From the NCBI GenBank assembly GCA_050946535.1, contig JBMNUZ010000002.1:153691-217690 (forward strand): 64,000 nt of DNA, in the 5' to 3' direction. Source of the DNA: RUG708 sp050946535. Its GTDB lineage: Bacteria; Bacillota; Clostridia; Peptostreptococcales; Anaerovoracaceae. The position numbers and the translations under genes are program-made. Every line of letters begins with the position of its first letter. The stretch's first letter is position 1. Under the pieces are notes generated by a model. It did not search any database, was not told the origin of the DNA, and worked only from the letters and a program-made list of their open reading frames with translations. Shown here one piece after another: positions 36,387 to 45,822 of this stretch.

Positions 36387-38744
36387 ATGACGTTAAGAGA
36401 TCTTGAAATAGGCGAATCTGCTGTTATCACTGTTGTCGGAGGGGAAGGAGCCCTCAGGCAGCATTTTCTCGACATGGGTCTGATACCCGGTGTAGAGGTC
36501 ACGCTCGTTAAATACGCGCCTATGGGAGATCCTATGGAGGTAAGACTCCACAGCTATGAGCTTACGCTGCGTCTAGATGACGCTTTAAAAATAGAAGTTG
36601 AAAAAGTAAAGAAAAAAACATCCGACGGCAGGAAGGATGATGAAAATATAGAACTCATTCCTCATCCGGGACTCGGCGAAGGCGGAAAGTATCACGTAAA
36701 GGCCGATGAAAACCCGGTTCCCGAGGGAGAGAAGCTGACGTTCGCTCTCGCCGGCAACCAGAACTGCGGCAAGACGACGCTCTTCAACGCTATGACCGGT
36801 TCGAACCAGCACGTGGGAAATTTCCCTGGTGTAACGGTCGACAGAAAAGACGGAGTGATCAAGAATCATCCGGAGACGCTCGTCACCGATCTGCCGGGAA
36901 TATATTCGATGTCGCCGTACAGCAGTGAGGAACTGGTCACGAGGCAGTTTCTGCTGAATGAAAAGCCGAAGGGCATAATAAACATTCTCGACGCGTCGAA
37001 CATCGAGAGGAATCTCTATCTGACGCTGCAGCTGCTGGAGCTCAACATACCGATGGTGGTTGCGCTCAACATGATGGACGAAGTCAGAGAAAACGGCGGC
37101 TCCATCAGGATAAACGAGATGGAGGAAATGCTCGGAGTCCCTGTCGTGCCAATTTCGGCGGCGAAGAACGAAGGTATCGAAGAGTTGATCGACCACTGCG
37201 TTCACGTGGCCAAGTACCAGGAGCGTCCCGGAAGGCTCGATTTCTGTAAGGACGACGATTCGCCGGAGGGAGCGGTGCACAGGTGCATTCACGGAATCAT
37301 GCATCTCATAAGCGATCACGCCGACAAGGCAGGAGTTCCTGTGCGCTTTGCGGCTTCCAAAATCGCCGAAGGCGATCAGATGGTCATCGATATACTCGAT
37401 CTCGACGAAAACGAGAAGGAAATGATAGAGCACATAGTGCTCCAGATGGAAAAGGAAAGAGGACTCGACAGGGCGGCTGCCATAGCAGACATGAGATTCA
37501 GGTTTATTCAGAATCTGTGCGACGCAACGGTAGTAAAGCCCAGAGAAAGCAAAGAACACGAACGCAGCAGAAAAGCCGACAAAATACTCACCGGTAAATA
37601 CACTGCGATTCCGGCGTTTATCGGAATCATGGCATTGGTTTTCTGGCTCACGTTCAACGTAATAGGCGCCTGGCTCTCGGATCTGCTGGGCATGGGCATA
37701 GATGCGCTCGCCGGTCTGACTCAGACAGGACTGGAGGCAGTACATGCAAATTCGGTTATCCAGTCTTTGGTGATAGACGGCATTTTCAATGGAGTAGGAA
37801 CGGTACTCAGCTTTATGCCGATAATCGTCACCCTGTTCTTCTTCCTGTCCATGCTTGAGGACAGCGGGTATATGGCCCGCGTCGCGTTTGTCATGGATAA
37901 ACTTCTGCGAAAGATAGGGCTTTCGGGACGAAGTATAGTGCCAATGCTGATCGGATTCGGATGTACCGTCCCTGGAGTCATGGCCAGCAGGACTCTGCCT
38001 TCTGAAAGAGACAGGAAGATGACCATTCTTCTTACGCCTTACATGAGTTGTTCGGCGAAGCTTCCTATCTACGGTTTCTTTACGGCGGCATTTTTCCCGG
38101 GACACGGAGCCCTCGTCATGGTCATCCTTTACTTCACCGGAATTTTAGTAGGCATCATCGCGGCGCTCGTCATGAAGAAGACGAAGTTCAAGGGCGAAGC
38201 AGTTCCGTTCGTCATGGAGCTGCCTAATTACCGTATGCCGGGGCTCAAAAACGTGGCGCGTCTCGCGTGGGATAAGGCGAAGGATTATATCCAGAGGGCG
38301 TTTACGATCATTTTCGTCGCCACTATCGTCGTCTGGGTGCTTCAGACATTCGACGTTCATCTCAACGTGGTTTCGAGTTCACAGCAGAGCATGCTGGCGG
38401 TGATCGCCGGATTCATAATGCCGATATTCAAGCCGCTCGGATTCAGCGACTGGAGAATATCAACGGCTCTGCTGACCGGCATCATGGCGAAGGAGAGCGT
38501 TGTGTCGACGCTGAGCGTTCTGATTCCTACGAGGGCCGAGCTTTACAGCGTGCTTACTCCTCTCAGTACAGTCTCGCTGCTGGTTTTCTGCCTGCTCTAC
38601 ACCCCGTGTGTCGCTGCGATAGCTTCCATAAGAAAGGAACTCGGCGGAAAGATGGCGATCGGAGTGGCGCTGTGGCAGTTCGGCATAGCGTGGGTCGTTT
38701 CGTTCATCGTCTACAATGTCGGGCTTCTCGTTACGGCTCTGTAA
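36387..38744 (+). CDS. feoB: Ferrous iron transporter, FeoA-FeoB fusion
   Basis: Imports Fe2+ across the membrane. Residues 1-75 form a FeoA (SH3-like) domain (LRDLEIGESAVI, HFLDMGLIPGVEVTLV). After a linker the FeoB G domain follows, with P-loop GNQNCGKTTLFNAMTG, GNFPGVTVDRK, DLPGIYSM and NMMDEV. The P-loop has Cys in the position often occupied by Val. The C-terminal ~400 residues contain the Gate domains with about eight helices, including IVPMLIGFGCTVPGVMASRT and its Cys. The total length of 785 aa fits a fusion. It has its own transcription unit behind a terminator. Confidence 0.95.
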   Translation: MTLRDLEIGESAVITVVGGEGALRQHFLDMGLIPGVEVTLVKYAPMGDPMEVRLHSYELTLRLDDALKIEVEKVKKKTSDGRKDDENIELIPHPGLGEGGKYHVKADENPVPEGEKLTFALAGNQNCGKTTLFNAMTGSNQHVGNFPGVTVDRKDGVIKNHPETLVTDLPGIYSMSPYSSEELVTRQFLLNEKPKGIINILDASNIERNLYLTLQLLELNIPMVVALNMMDEVRENGGSIRINEMEEMLGVPVVPISAAKNEGIEELIDHCVHVAKYQERPGRLDFCKDDDSPEGAVHRCIHGIMHLISDHADKAGVPVRFAASKIAEGDQMVIDILDLDENEKEMIEHIVLQMEKERGLDRAAAIADMRFRFIQNLCDATVVKPRESKEHERSRKADKILTGKYTAIPAFIGIMALVFWLTFNVIGAWLSDLLGMGIDALAGLTQTGLEAVHANSVIQSLVIDGIFNGVGTVLSFMPIIVTLFFFLSMLEDSGYMARVAFVMDKLLRKIGLSGRSIVPMLIGFGCTVPGVMASRTLPSERDRKMTILLTPYMSCSAKLPIYGFFTAAFFPGHGALVMVILYFTGILVGIIAALVMKKTKFKGEAVPFVMELPNYRMPGLKNVARLAWDKAKDYIQRAFTIIFVATIVVWVLQTFDVHLNVVSSSQQSMLAVIAGFIMPIFKPLGFSDWRISTALLTGIMAKESVVSTLSVLIPTRAELYSVLTPLSTVSLLVFCLLYTPCVAAIASIRKELGGKMAIGVALWQFGIAWVVSFIVYNVGLLVTAL

Positions 38745-38854
38745 ATTCATTGTAAATCGTTGAGAATCTTTTACTTGACTGTCTTTTACTGTGATAGAAT
38801 AACTTAAATTTGTTTTTTCCCTGGCAAAGCGGCGCGGACGCAGCGGAGGTGCAT

Positions 38855-40210
38855 ATGGACGAAGAAAGAGAAGAAAACGAAAGAAAACTCCGTCAGATAA
38901 TAAATGCGTCAGACAGTAAGAAGCTGTCAGAGTTTATCGACGAACGCGAACCGATAGACTTTGCGATTATGGTCAGCAACATAGAGGAAGACGACGACCT
39001 GAGGCATCTTCTGTCGATTATGGATGACGACGAACTGGCTTCTCTGATGGAACAGTCTGAGGATAAGATGCGATTGCGAATAGCGCGTCTGCTCAACGAC
39101 CAGCGCCTTCTCGTCGCGTTCGAGTATATGCAGAAGGACGATATCGTCGATATGCTCGGCGACTTTCCGATAGGAAGGCGCAAAAAGGTCATAAACCTCA
39201 TGAAGGCTGACGACCGCCGCATAATACAGACACTGCTCGATTATCCTGAAGATTCGGCCGGCGGTCTTATGACGACCGAGTATATAGCGCTCAAGGAAAA
39301 TCTCGACATAGACAGCGCGCTGAAAAAAATACAGGAGATAGGTACCAAGACCGTCGTCATCGAGACTATATATATCATCGACGACAGAAGGCGTCTCGTG
39401 GGCTGGGTGGATCTGAGAGATCTGCTCTCTGCTCCGAAGGAGACTAAGCTGAAGAGCATCATGACCGAGAACCCTATCACCGTATATCCTGAGATGGATC
39501 AGGAGGAGACGGCCCGTATCGTGTCGAAATACGACCTCACGTCGCTGCCTGTGGTCAGCAGGACTAATCAGATACTCGGTATAATCACCGTCGACGATAT
39601 CATCGACGTAATCGTAGACGAGTATGAGGAAGACATGCTGCAGATGGCCGGCGTAAGCGGCGAAGAAAGCCTCGATACGACGCTCGGCGAGTCTGTGAAG
39701 TTCAGGCTTCCGTGGCTGCTGGTGAATCTGGCTACGGCGTTCCTCGCATCGTTCACGGTCAACATGTTCCAGGATACGATCGAGAAGGTCGTGGCGCTGT
39801 CGGCGATAATGACTATTATCACCGGAATGGGCGGAAATGCCGGTTCCCAGACCATGTCTATCCTGATAAGACAGCTCGCTCAGGGAGATCTGTCCTTCAA
39901 AAGGTGCGCGAAGCCGTTCAGAAAAGAGCTCATGCTCAGTCTGATCGACGGAAGCACGAACGGAATCATAACAGCTGTTATAGTCGTATTGGTGTATCAG
40001 AACTTCTACCTGGGAGTTATAACATTCGTGGCAATGATCGGCAACATGCTTGTATCAGGAGTGTTCGGATTCCTGGTTCCGCTGATTCTCAACAAGCTTC
40101 ACGCGGATCCGGCCGTCGCGTCGTCGATATTCGTGACGACCGCGACCGATGTCCTTGGATTTTTCATCTTCCTCGGACTTGCAAAGCTTTTCCTGCCGTT
40201 GTTAATCTGA
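38855..40210 (+). CDS. mgtE: Magnesium transporter MgtE
   Basis: Mg2+ channel with cytoplasmic sensor. The order is N-terminal superhelical domain (FPIGRRKKVINLMKADDRR), two CBS domains (residues ~130-255), a plug helix and five membrane helices with GMGGNAGSQTMSILIRQLA in the pore region. The ATG at 38855 follows GCGGAGG; an upstream in-frame TTG has no good ribosome site. Length 451 aa is normal. Confidence 0.95.
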   Translation: MDEEREENERKLRQIINASDSKKLSEFIDEREPIDFAIMVSNIEEDDDLRHLLSIMDDDELASLMEQSEDKMRLRIARLLNDQRLLVAFEYMQKDDIVDMLGDFPIGRRKKVINLMKADDRRIIQTLLDYPEDSAGGLMTTEYIALKENLDIDSALKKIQEIGTKTVVIETIYIIDDRRRLVGWVDLRDLLSAPKETKLKSIMTENPITVYPEMDQEETARIVSKYDLTSLPVVSRTNQILGIITVDDIIDVIVDEYEEDMLQMAGVSGEESLDTTLGESVKFRLPWLLVNLATAFLASFTVNMFQDTIEKVVALSAIMTIITGMGGNAGSQTMSILIRQLAQGDLSFKRCAKPFRKELMLSLIDGSTNGIITAVIVVLVYQNFYLGVITFVAMIGNMLVSGVFGFLVPLILNKLHADPAVASSIFVTTATDVLGFFIFLGLAKLFLPLLI

Positions 40211-40253
40211 CATGAGATATATTCCGGTCTGATCAGGACCGGCAGAAAGCAAG

Positions 40254-40286
40254 AAACCGCGTTCGTATCATTACGGACGCGGTTTT
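40254..40286. terminator. Terminator between mgtE and the convergent thioesterase gene
   Basis: AAACCGCGTTCG pairs with CGGACGCGGTTT around a short loop, with T on the right and A on the left, so it can act in both directions. A smaller hairpin (CCGGTC/GACCGG) lies at 40224-40242. Confidence 0.75.
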
Positions 40287-40310
40287 GCTGTTTAGTCAGA
40301 ATTGTTATGT

Positions 40311-40784
40311 TTAAAGTTTGACGATGGTCGGATTCGGATCTGGCGGCAGAAGCCTCGTCGTGTTTGTCACGGCTGTTGCCATCAGCCAGCCGTCTGGATC
40401 GAACACGCGCGCTTCGGCAACTACGACGCGGCGGCCGATGCTTATGACTTTAGCCCTTACCGTGATGTATTCCGTTTCCTTCGTCACTGCTCTTATGTAA
40501 TCTACATTGATGTCGATAGTTCCGACAGGGTCGCAGTCGACGCTAACCCACGAAAGAGTTCCTGCGATGGCATCGATGTAGTAGCAGATCATTCCTCCCT
40601 GAAGGTTCCCGAACGGGTTCCGCTGCCAGTCCTTAATGTCGCATCTCACTTCGAACACGTCATTGCTGTCGTAATCAACGAAGTGAATGCCGAATATCTC
40701 GGCTCCGGCTTTTCCGTTCAGTTCGTCGTTTCTTTCAATATATTTTTTTAACAGTGCTTTCGCTTCGTCATGTGTGTATTTCAT
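40311..40784 (-). CDS. PaaI-type hotdog thioesterase
   Basis: A 157-aa single-domain hotdog protein, probably hydrolysing acyl-CoA thioesters. The core motif NPFGNLQGGMICYYIDAIAG has the family Gly-Gly and downstream Asp, with Gln where many relatives have His. It starts 4 bases behind the upstream isochorismatase-like gene, so the two form an operon. Substrate unknown. Confidence 0.88.
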   Translation of the reverse strand: MKYTHDEAKALLKKYIERNDELNGKAGAEIFGIHFVDYDSNDVFEVRCDIKDWQRNPFGNLQGGMICYYIDAIAGTLSWVSVDCDPVGTIDINVDYIRAVTKETEYITVRAKVISIGRRVVVAEARVFDPDGWLMATAVTNTTRLLPPDPNPTIVKL

Positions 40785-40788
40785 GCCG

Positions 40789-41388
40789 TTACTCCGTTAT
40801 TCCAGCTTCGATATCGTATTCTTTCTGTGTCTTCATGACTCTGTCGATGACGTCCTGAAGATCTTTTTTCGTGCTGAGCTTGTCATCGATCAGGAAATCC
40901 GGTCCGATCAGATGTTCCATGCTTACAAGGCCTGCGTTGTGGTATTTTTCGCCGTCGTGCGATCCGCAGTACCGAGTGAGCACAAGCGGCCTGATGCCTG
41001 ATTCGAACATCTCCGTGGCGGTCATTGCCACGCAGCATTCGGTGTCGAAACCGAGCACGAATACGTATTCCGGAAGCTCTCCTCCGTTGAGATCGGAGAG
41101 CAGAGTATACATCTCATCCGTCATCGACGAATATATGTCCTTCGTGATCTCGTGATGGACGTATTTTGCGACTTCAGGCCTCAGAGCCTGCTCTTCTTCT
41201 GTGCACATGTCGTTCCATCCCATAAAACGGCTGATAAGACTTCCTCTTTCATTCCAGTACTTTGTCATGATGATTTCGTCGAACAGATTTCTCGAGAGCA
41301 GGTTTTCGATCCTGTCGAGCGCATGTTCCGCATACGGCGTCTTCACAAATCCGTTCTGGACGTCGACCATTAAAAGGATATTTTTCAT
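40789..41388 (-). CDS. Isochorismatase/nicotinamidase-family cysteine hydrolase
   Basis: A 199-aa hydrolase. The catalytic Asp is in LLMVDVQNGFVKTPY and the nucleophile Cys in FVLGFDTECCVAMTATEMF; the intermediate Lys cannot be fixed with confidence. The ATG at 41388 starts the conserved beta-strand; a longer frame adds residues without family similarity. An AGCCCCGCGGGGCT palindrome lies about 25 bases upstream of the start. Divergent from the radical SAM gene. Confidence 0.85.
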   Translation of the reverse strand: MKNILLMVDVQNGFVKTPYAEHALDRIENLLSRNLFDEIIMTKYWNERGSLISRFMGWNDMCTEEEQALRPEVAKYVHHEITKDIYSSMTDEMYTLLSDLNGGELPEYVFVLGFDTECCVAMTATEMFESGIRPLVLTRYCGSHDGEKYHNAGLVSMEHLIGPDFLIDDKLSTKKDLQDVIDRVMKTQKEYDIEAGITE

Positions 41389-41436
41389 AAAATTATTCAC
41401 CCTTAGCCCCGCGGGGCTTTCTGTCCTTTCTCCTGA

Positions 41437-41465
41437 TTGTTTTATTTGAATATATATACTATAAT
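41437..41465 (+). promoter_or_regulatory. Promoter of the radical SAM gene
   Basis: TTGTTT, 17-base spacer, TATAAT, with the expected start of transcription about 41472, just before the ribosome-binding site. Confidence 0.6.
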
Positions 41466-41510
41466 ATAACTCAATTGCAAAAAGGAGAATTATTGAAAGG
41501 AACATATCAG

Positions 41511-42110
41511 ATGACAGATATTTTTTATGAATACGGCGGAAATGCTTATGTAAATCTCACGAACAAGTGCTGTCTCAGGTGCTCGTTCTGCATAAGAAAT
41601 CAGGGGGATTCCGTCGGTTCGGCAGGAACTCTGTGGTACGAGGACGGAGATCCCGGCATGGATGAGATCATGAAGGCTCTGGAAGAGTTCCATCTTGAAA
41701 ATTACAAGGAAGTTGTTTTCTGCGGCTACGGCGAGCCGACGTTCGCGCTCGACAACATGGTGAAGCTCGGAACATATATAAAGGAGCATTACGATATAAA
41801 GACAAGGCTCAACACGAACGGACTCGGCGATGTTATCAACAAAAGGAAGATCGTTCCCGAACTCGAGAAGTTTCTCGACAGCATATCGATAAGCCTCAAC
41901 GCGCCGGACGCAGAAACGTACAACTACAGATGCAAACCTGGATTCGAAGGCGCCTATCAGGCCATGACAGACTTCATAAAAGAATGCAAGGGACATATTC
42001 CTGAGATAACTGTTACCGTGGTTGACATCATTCCCGATACTGAAATCAGGAAGTGCAGAAAGATTGCAGAAGAGCTCGGGGTCAGCTACAGAGTCCGCCA
42101 TTTCTCTTGA
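41511..42110 (+). CDS. Small radical SAM protein, TatD-linked type
   Basis: A 199-aa iron-sulfur enzyme of the radical SAM superfamily. The cluster motif is CCLRCSFC (C-x3-C-x2-C) near residue 20; GYGEPTF is the GGE-type SAM-binding motif and RLNTNGLG follows. Size and sequence resemble the group named for its frequent link to TatD nucleases, but no tatD is adjacent here. An alternative TTG start at 41493 also has a good ribosome site (AAAGGAG). The reaction is unknown. Confidence 0.85.
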   Translation: MTDIFYEYGGNAYVNLTNKCCLRCSFCIRNQGDSVGSAGTLWYEDGDPGMDEIMKALEEFHLENYKEVVFCGYGEPTFALDNMVKLGTYIKEHYDIKTRLNTNGLGDVINKRKIVPELEKFLDSISISLNAPDAETYNYRCKPGFEGAYQAMTDFIKECKGHIPEITVTVVDIIPDTEIRKCRKIAEELGVSYRVRHFS

Positions 42111-42262
42111 GTTTCAGTTCAATATGATTTCACTGGGTAAAATATATATTAATGAGTAAATCTTAAATTTATTTTCATACGTTTTTGAGATATTTTTTAC
42201 GCTATAATAAGAATCAGGAGTGAAATTGATTAATTTTACAGCAGGCCTAAAGGAGCAGATCG

Positions 42263-43195
42263 ATGTTTCGAATAAAACAAGATGATTACAATACAGTTCA
42301 GTTCATGCCTGACTATAAATCGAGCGGGGCTTCCAGGAAAAAGCAGAAACCTGCGCCTGCGGTCGAGAGCATAGGCAGCAAGCCTCAGAGGGCCAGAGCG
42401 CGGAGAAACATGATCATCGTACTGGTGATCATAATAGCGGCGTGCCTTGCGTGCGCGTACGTCTACTTCAATTACTTCACGCAGGATGCGAGGTATATAC
42501 GCGCGTTCAACAATTCAAACTACAAGACGGCAGAGGAGATCGCGACCAACAACAAGGACAGCGGTTCATTCTCCGACAAGATCGGGGATACAGTCGTCTC
42601 TGCGGCGGATGATGCTCTCAGCCAGTACAAAGACGGAGAAGAGAGCGCGAGCGATGCGATCGCAGAGCTCACTCAGTACGACGAGGCATCGGCAGGACTG
42701 TTCAATGCCCATATTCAACAGAATATAGATGCTATCAACTCTATCGAAAACGTATACGCAACCATCAATCAGGCGTCTGAGGAGGCGCAGAACGGCGAAT
42801 ACGACAATTCGTTAGAGAGCCTGCAGTCAGCGGCTTCAGGAGCAGAGGAAAACGGACTCAACGTAGACGATCAGATCAAGCAGGTTCTTACCGACAATCT
42901 GCTCGGATTCAAATATACGCTTTTCACGGAATATGCCGTAACTGTGAGATATTCCTCTGACTTTACGTCGATGAAGAATTCGATCTCGTTCATAACAAAA
43001 TATATAGACGACAGCGACTTCACGAACTTTGCAGAAAGCGTAACTCAGGTCGAGAACAGCCAGCTCAGACGCGCTGTTGCGGCATCTGAGGCCAGACAGG
43101 TCGCCAAGCAGGCAAAGCAGGATATGAGCGACAGCACGTCGACATCGACGACATCGTCGTCTTCTACATCTTCAACGTCTTCGACGGCTTCGTAA
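42263..43195 (+). CDS. Hypothetical single-pass membrane protein with Ser/Thr tail
   Basis: A 310-aa protein I do not recognise. A basic cytoplasmic segment of about 48 residues (ending RARARR) precedes one membrane helix (about 49-71). A helical acidic extracytoplasmic domain rich in Ala, Asp and Ser follows, with repeated short helices (DDALSQYKDGEESASDAIAE and similar) that look TPR-like in spacing. The last ~25 residues are almost only Ser and Thr. It could be a wall-spanning sensor or scaffold. Strong terminator behind it. Confidence 0.7.
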   Translation: MFRIKQDDYNTVQFMPDYKSSGASRKKQKPAPAVESIGSKPQRARARRNMIIVLVIIIAACLACAYVYFNYFTQDARYIRAFNNSNYKTAEEIATNNKDSGSFSDKIGDTVVSAADDALSQYKDGEESASDAIAELTQYDEASAGLFNAHIQQNIDAINSIENVYATINQASEEAQNGEYDNSLESLQSAASGAEENGLNVDDQIKQVLTDNLLGFKYTLFTEYAVTVRYSSDFTSMKNSISFITKYIDDSDFTNFAESVTQVENSQLRRAVAASEARQVAKQAKQDMSDSTSTSTTSSSSTSSTSSTAS

Positions 43196-43242
43196 AAAAC
43201 TCTGCGGCAGGATAAAACCGGACTCGGTCCGGCGGCAGATAA

Positions 43243-43281
43243 AAAGGTCCGCATCATCGGAAAAAGATGATGCGGACCTTT
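43243..43281. terminator. Bidirectional terminator
   Basis: AAAGGTCCGCATCATC pairs perfectly with GATGATGCGGACCTTT around a 7-base loop, between convergent genes. Confidence 0.9.
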
Positions 43282-43332
43282 CTATATTGTAACTATTATT
43301 GAAAAAAGGAAAGGCTTGTCTGAAAATCTGAT

Positions 43333-44220
43333 CTATTTCTGATCAGCTTCGCACGACTCTATAATATCGATGAAGTCGCGGATCCATTTGTTGAAGAGCT
43401 TGTCCTTGTGATATGTGATGTTGAGATTTCTGGTAAGGGCTTCGTGCTCGACGTCCATCTGTGCTATCTCGCCGTTATCTATCTCTTTCTTGACGAGAAG
43501 ATAAGGAAGGACGGCTATTCCGTATCCGGCTTCCGCTGCGTTGATGAGAGAGCGCGTGTTGGCCGATTCCCAGAGAGGCTCTACTTCGATATCGTGAAGC
43601 TTCATCAGATAATCGAATTTGTCGCGGACTCCGACGCCGCGGTTCCTCAGCAGAAACTCCTCGTCGCGGAGATCTTCGAACTTTATATTCTTCTTCTCGG
43701 CGAGCGGGTTGTCTTTTGAGCATACGAAGACGATCTTGTCGTTGTAGAACGGCTTCTGTATAAGCGACGAATCGAAGATCAGGTCCTCCATAAGTGCGAA
43801 ATCGAGCTTATGGCGCGAGAGCAGATCCGTAAGAACGGATGAACCGGCCACCTTTACGAATATCTTGACGTCAGGATATTTTTCGTGGAACTTATCGATA
43901 TATTTTCTTATCAGCACGGTGCCGACCGAAATGTTGGCGCCTACGCTGATCGTCGCTTTACCGCTTATCGAAAGGATATCTTTTTTTGCTTCGTCGAAAA
44001 GGCCGAGGATCTGCTGGCAGTAATTGTAGAGCAGATCGCCCTCGGGAGTAGGGTAAAGCCGCTTCGGATAACGCTCAAAGAGACGGACTCCGTAATACTC
44101 CTCAAGCTCCTTGATCGCCTGGCTGACTGAAGGCTGGCTGATGAACAGAGCCTCTGCAGCAAGTGTCATGCTGAGCTTCTCATATACTTCGACGAAAATT
44201 TTCATATGTCTGTTATTCAT
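43333..44220 (-). CDS. LysR-family transcription regulator
   Basis: A 295-aa regulator. The N-terminal winged helix-turn-helix includes LSMTLAAEALFISQPSVSQAIKELEEYYGVRLFER. A substrate-binding domain follows with the usual two lobes (ISVGANISVGTVLIRKYIDKF onwards). The ATG at 44220 follows AAAGG and fits the family start MNNRHMKIFVEV. LysR proteins often control a divergent neighbour; here the divergent gene encodes another DNA-binding protein 389 bases away. Effector unknown. Confidence 0.92.
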   Translation of the reverse strand: MNNRHMKIFVEVYEKLSMTLAAEALFISQPSVSQAIKELEEYYGVRLFERYPKRLYPTPEGDLLYNYCQQILGLFDEAKKDILSISGKATISVGANISVGTVLIRKYIDKFHEKYPDVKIFVKVAGSSVLTDLLSRHKLDFALMEDLIFDSSLIQKPFYNDKIVFVCSKDNPLAEKKNIKFEDLRDEEFLLRNRGVGVRDKFDYLMKLHDIEVEPLWESANTRSLINAAEAGYGIAVLPYLLVKKEIDNGEIAQMDVEHEALTRNLNITYHKDKLFNKWIRDFIDIIESCEADQK

Positions 44221-44527
44221 GAAATTACCTTTCGCTGAATATGCTGCACCAGAGAGCAGCGGCAAACCTGCTGGAACAGGTGTGAATTTGAAACAAGTAC
44301 TAATAGTAAAAGTAATAATGAAAATAATATTTATTAATTAATAATAATTTATAATTATCCAAGATGCAATATCTCAGATGGTTATAATTTATTTTAATTT
44401 GTTTTTGTTAGATTGACAACAACAATAATACAAAATATGGAATCGTACAGATATTGTTTTGAATATACAAACATTTAATGAATAAATTTACATGCGCGGC
44501 GGCAGTACGGATGCAGCTGTCTGAAAT
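44221..44527. other. AT-rich divergent spacer
   Basis: Contains no supported gene. The stretch 44290-44480 is strongly AT-rich and probably holds the lysR promoter. Confidence 0.4.
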
Positions 44528-44556
44528 TTGAATGAAAAATTATATTATGGTAGAAT
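44528..44556 (+). promoter_or_regulatory. Promoter candidate for the HTH coiled-coil gene
   Basis: TTGAAT, 17-base spacer, TAGAAT, about 54 bases before the start codon. Confidence 0.55.
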
Positions 44557-44609
44557 TCACTTAATAATTGACAATTGGGAGCAGCGGTTCCTGGAGGAAT
44601 TACATTACC

Positions 44610-45152
44610 ATGGACATGACAGTGAGACAGATATCTGAGGCATTGGGAGTAAGCCGTCAGAGAATCTACAGGTATATAAGGGCGAACAATCCGAAATACC
44701 ACTATGTGGGCTCCGGAAAGACTATGTATTTCGCCCCGACTGAAGTGAATAAAATGAAAAGAGCGTTTATGGCCGAGGACAGTGCCGGCACAGATACGGA
44801 GACGAGCGCCGGACCGGAGAGCGGCGAAGACGAAATCCGCAGAAAAGTTGAAGAGCTCGAGAAAAAGCTCGAGGAGGCAGGACTAGAAGCGCAGGAAAAG
44901 GACAGAATCATAGAAGATCTGAACAGCCAGCGCAGCAGCCTGCTGTCGTCTCTTAACAAATCCACGGAATGCATCAAGGAACTTTCAGCAGGCATGAGAA
45001 ACCTGACGGACAGTCTCAAAGTCGCGCAGGTAATGCAGGCCGATTCGCTCCGCAGGCTCGACGACGAGAGGAAGAGCAGAAGGCTCCTCAGCCATGAAAC
45101 GATCATTGGGGAGCTCCTCGCAGGAATCGTGGGGCGTTTTCTGAGACGGTGA
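44610..45152 (+). CDS. Helix-turn-helix DNA-binding protein with coiled coil
   Basis: A 180-aa protein. Residues 3-50 form a MerR-like helix-turn-helix (MTVRQISEALGVSRQRIYRY) plus a short wing (YHYVGSGKTMYF). After an acidic linker, residues ~75-145 form a long coiled coil (EEIRRKVEELEKKLEEAG-like text), and the protein ends in a basic RRLL..FLRR tail. The layout recalls plasmid or phage accessory HTH proteins of the DUF536 kind. The start follows GGAGG with a 12-base gap. Role unknown; not obviously part of a mobile element. Confidence 0.75.
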   Translation: MDMTVRQISEALGVSRQRIYRYIRANNPKYHYVGSGKTMYFAPTEVNKMKRAFMAEDSAGTDTETSAGPESGEDEIRRKVEELEKKLEEAGLEAQEKDRIIEDLNSQRSSLLSSLNKSTECIKELSAGMRNLTDSLKVAQVMQADSLRRLDDERKSRRLLSHETIIGELLAGIVGRFLRR

Positions 45153-45306
45153 CGTAAGGGACTTGCCCTGGTGCAGTTTCTGGCCGTAATCTTTTCAAAA
45201 TATTCATGCAGCTTTATGCAGCGCTTTAGTGCTGATCACCGGAAGCCGGGAGGATACAGCCGCATAGCAGCCATAATATAAAAAGAAAATAGTGTTTAAC
45301 GGTATT

Positions 45307-45342
45307 TCCGCCGGCAGAGAAAAACTGCCGGCGGATTTTTTT
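45307..45342 (+). terminator. Terminator upstream of cassette B
   Basis: TCCGCCGGCAG pairs perfectly with CTGCCGGCGGA around a 7-base loop, followed by seven T. Confidence 0.9.
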
Positions 45343-45464
45343 GCTTTTATGGCAGATGATTCCATTCTGAGAAAAAAGACCGGCTCAGCGGTCTATAGTA
45401 AATTCCAATGATTTATATATGAAATTTTATATGTATCGGGCTATAATAAAAGCGAAACAGTAGG

Positions 45465-45493
45465 TTGAAATAATACGATTTAATTGGTATAAG
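45465..45493 (+). promoter_or_regulatory. Promoter candidate for cassette B
   Basis: TTGAAA, 17-base spacer, TATAAG. It would give a leader of about 320 bases of very AT-rich sequence before the lipoprotein start; no clear folded domain was recognised in that leader. Confidence 0.45.
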
Positions 45494-45822
45494 TTAAACG
45501 TACTTATATTTGTATATAAATAATAATGGATTATACATAGTTAAAATTATATATATAATCGCTATGAGCATAAAATTTTAATATAATGATTGAAATTAAA
45601 AATACACTAATTAGGTTGTACTAATCAAACGCTGATGCTAAAATAGCAAGTCGGAAATTATAATACAAAATTAAACAGATATCATTTATTCATAAATTGA
45701 TAGCATATGGATAATATCACGTGAATAACGACGATATCACGCAGATAATATCGAAAATATCGCAAAATGGTGAAATAATTTTTCTTTACGTAATGAACAG
45801 ACAGAGAGGATGGGAAGCAGAT

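Noticed and set aside
36585..38105. 506-codon minus-strand frame opposite feoB
   Set aside because: Arg/His/Tyr-rich composition typical of antisense frames, no motifs; feoB on the other strand is certain.
43201..43240. Third copy of the GGATAAAA hairpin
   Set aside because: AGGATAAAACCGG shares only the core word and lies in front of an ordinary terminator, without matching arms.
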